64,000 bases of DNA from Dyella sp. GSA-30. Lineage in GTDB: Bacteria; Pseudomonadota; Gammaproteobacteria; Xanthomonadales; Rhodanobacteraceae. The translations under genes were made by a program, and so were the position numbers. Of this stretch, positions 63,801 to 64,000 are shown piece by piece; within the stretch, counting starts at the first letter, position 1, and each line of letters starts with the position of its first letter. The stretch is taken from contig NZ_AP027042.1 in the NCBI RefSeq assembly GCF_027924605.1, positions 5,309,524-5,373,523 on the forward strand. The letters are read 5' to 3'. The notes under the pieces were generated by a model. The model did no database searches. It saw nothing but the letters and a program-made list of their open reading frames with translations, and was not told where the DNA came from.

Positions 63801-64000
63801 CAAGGCGCGGGCGCCAAGATCGTCAGCGCCGCGGGCTCGTTGAATGCAAGCACGGATCGATCCAGCATTTATCGCATCGACGATGGCGCGACATTGAGCC
63901 TGAGCGGCAATCCGGTATTGACCGCATCGGGCGCGGGCGCACATGCCATCGACGGATCCGGCGCGGGCAGCGCCGTCATTACCGGTAACGCTACCTTCAA
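60825..64000 (+). CDS. ESPR-type autotransporter adhesin, 5' part
   Basis: The open frame runs from an ATG at 60825 past the right edge (more than 1058 codons). It starts with the extended signal peptide region MNRVYRVVWNAGLGAWVVAS, then a second hydrophobic signal TVLACALLALCSGGSAFAQ. The passenger is rich in G, N, T and S, with many NxGTIN / NSGxI turns (NQGTITIGS, NSGTINING, SNTGTINLNG) typical of beta-helix adhesins of type V secretion. A segment starting TFSNGTNQIAFFAFG recurs about 276 codons later as VFSNTDQIAFHAQG, so the passenger has large tandem repeats. GGAAGAGG lies nine bases before the ATG; an in-frame ATG at 60819 is too close to that site. The translocator barrel should lie beyond 64000. 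Confidence 0.9.
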   Translation, partial: MNRVYRVVWNAGLGAWVVASELARSRHGVASTSPPHTFRQTVLACALLALCSGGSAFAQNVTLAQYNPQTNDNEVGATIVAAGATVNLSGPQQFITGDSGARSTTLGALLAINRILSGSQWIGALRLNPGSQNFGVTVPDPITGGTRVTSTFATANLVPVAPVTNATTVPDDVNVNGAQYIDMRVATVGTGGGTLNVNIGGAAGSLSTASTNAWTIAAKQSSLFYADGSGGNASTINWNSNNRISFIGDVAPTTTQTFSVTNVSAYGGTFTVTTADGVTSTHTVNNDTDLRTYNDWLISQLRSGNLDPTQYNANFNKAYTSSTQTIGYTASATAPDEVTLPIGDRIVMHLIGARASGTIAAGKTLEVSNSNNGAIRAEAGAQVANNGALAVTHTAGDGTAMLLTGNATHGDNNGVINGNFFLNPNGSTVDGAFGSNVVDVAAQATFSNNGILNLATGATNGAGASAGIRLGTGTSATSSGIINVGVTGSKSNGSMTGVLLNDPTASFTNTSTGMIYIGRGPQTSASQNPADVAINQGSLTAGITVNGNATALNQGTITIGSKTQNAAGITVNSGINANVVNSGTININGAAATVPRENDGILVTNSGGVSNTGTINLNGVNGVGIKVLSTNATASNATSTGTINVAGGADPGSGTRNFGVWVEGQASGTATATVGGAIDLLGNGAIGIHARGRATIDVAASAVPTFSNGTNQIAFFAFGPNAKINVASPALNVTTTGSTLFRVESGANFDGTGLHLTASGQNSLAVLGTGAPSVVSTKDANINVSGAGATGVIVEGGATGSIDATSDVQLTGVGSVAGIADGQKHTLTGAASGSPVATTTLTSAATLTSSTANLTGYIARNQAKFTNSGDITFTGAHSTGISVQSGATGTNSGNISVIDGGTGILVDSSATNTTTTANDTGVLSVNGGSVADRTRGAVATGSRAVANLQAGAQVQLNGVGAIGAEAINGGTVNVAAGATPVFSNTDQIAFHAQGAGAKIVSAAGSLNASTDRSSIYRIDDGATLSLSGNPVLTASGAGAHAIDGSGAGSAVITGNATF

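Noticed and set aside
61140-63944. Long minus-strand open frames opposite the autotransporter
   Set aside because: They mirror the repetitive glycine/alanine/threonine coding of the adhesin; their sequence is repetitive and unlike real proteins.

Overview
The window is a high-GC gammaproteobacterial chromosome segment. Gene content points to the order Xanthomonadales/Lysobacterales, most likely Rhodanobacteraceae (Dyella, Frateuria, Luteibacter, Rhodanobacter type). The support is many TonB-dependent receptors and polysaccharide-derived sugar loci, the type IV pilus regulators PilS/PilR, an otsB-GH15-otsA trehalose cluster, and abundant short palindromic intergenic repeats. The genus is an inference. 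No rRNA, tRNA, CRISPR array, prophage or intact transposase gene was seen.

Layout. 1-11515 (minus strand): a cobalamin operon, read from a canonical cobalamin riboswitch through btuB, two tandem BtuM-like B12 transporters and cobO-cobB-cbiB-cobD-cobQ-cobU-cobT-cobC-cobS (cobS runs off the left edge). 11708-13735: a Tat-exported phospholipase C. 13925-24609: a housekeeping block equivalent to the E. coli bamD / rluD-yfiH-clpB neighbourhood, but with otsB, a GH15 hydrolase and otsA inserted between yfiH and clpB; a GNAT acetyltransferase follows. 24959-30426: nadE, the divergent argO/argP pair and sucCD. 30802-44875: pilS and pilR, normally adjacent, separated here by about 11 kb of a sugar locus (LacI regulator, GH65 phosphorylase fused to beta-phosphoglucomutase, TonB receptor, MFS transporter, secreted GH65 hydrolase). 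44960-48919: a three-gene phosphorelay (CHASE3 sensor kinase, Rcp1-like receiver, receiver-kinase-pseudoreceiver hybrid). 49125-56221: a mannoside locus (GH92 alpha-mannosidase, LacI regulator, FucP-type transporter, PfkB sugar kinase, AGE-type mannose isomerase). 56310-60314: an M1 metallopeptidase, a MASE2 diguanylate cyclase and a small unknown protein. 60825-64000: the 5' part of a large ESPR-type autotransporter adhesin.

How it works together. The B12 module couples TonB-dependent uptake, inner-membrane transport and late cobamide assembly under one riboswitch. The two sugar loci each have their own LacI regulator and operator-like palindromes and look like complete outer-membrane/periplasm-to-glycolysis routes: one gives glucose and beta-glucose-1-phosphate to glucose-6-phosphate, the other mannose to fructose to fructose-6-phosphate. 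The trehalose cluster holds both synthesis genes and a possible recycling hydrolase.

Three families of palindromic intergenic repeats recur. One has been absorbed into the coding sequence of a BtuM-like gene, and one carries what looks like an IS481-type footprint exactly where the sugar locus meets pilS.
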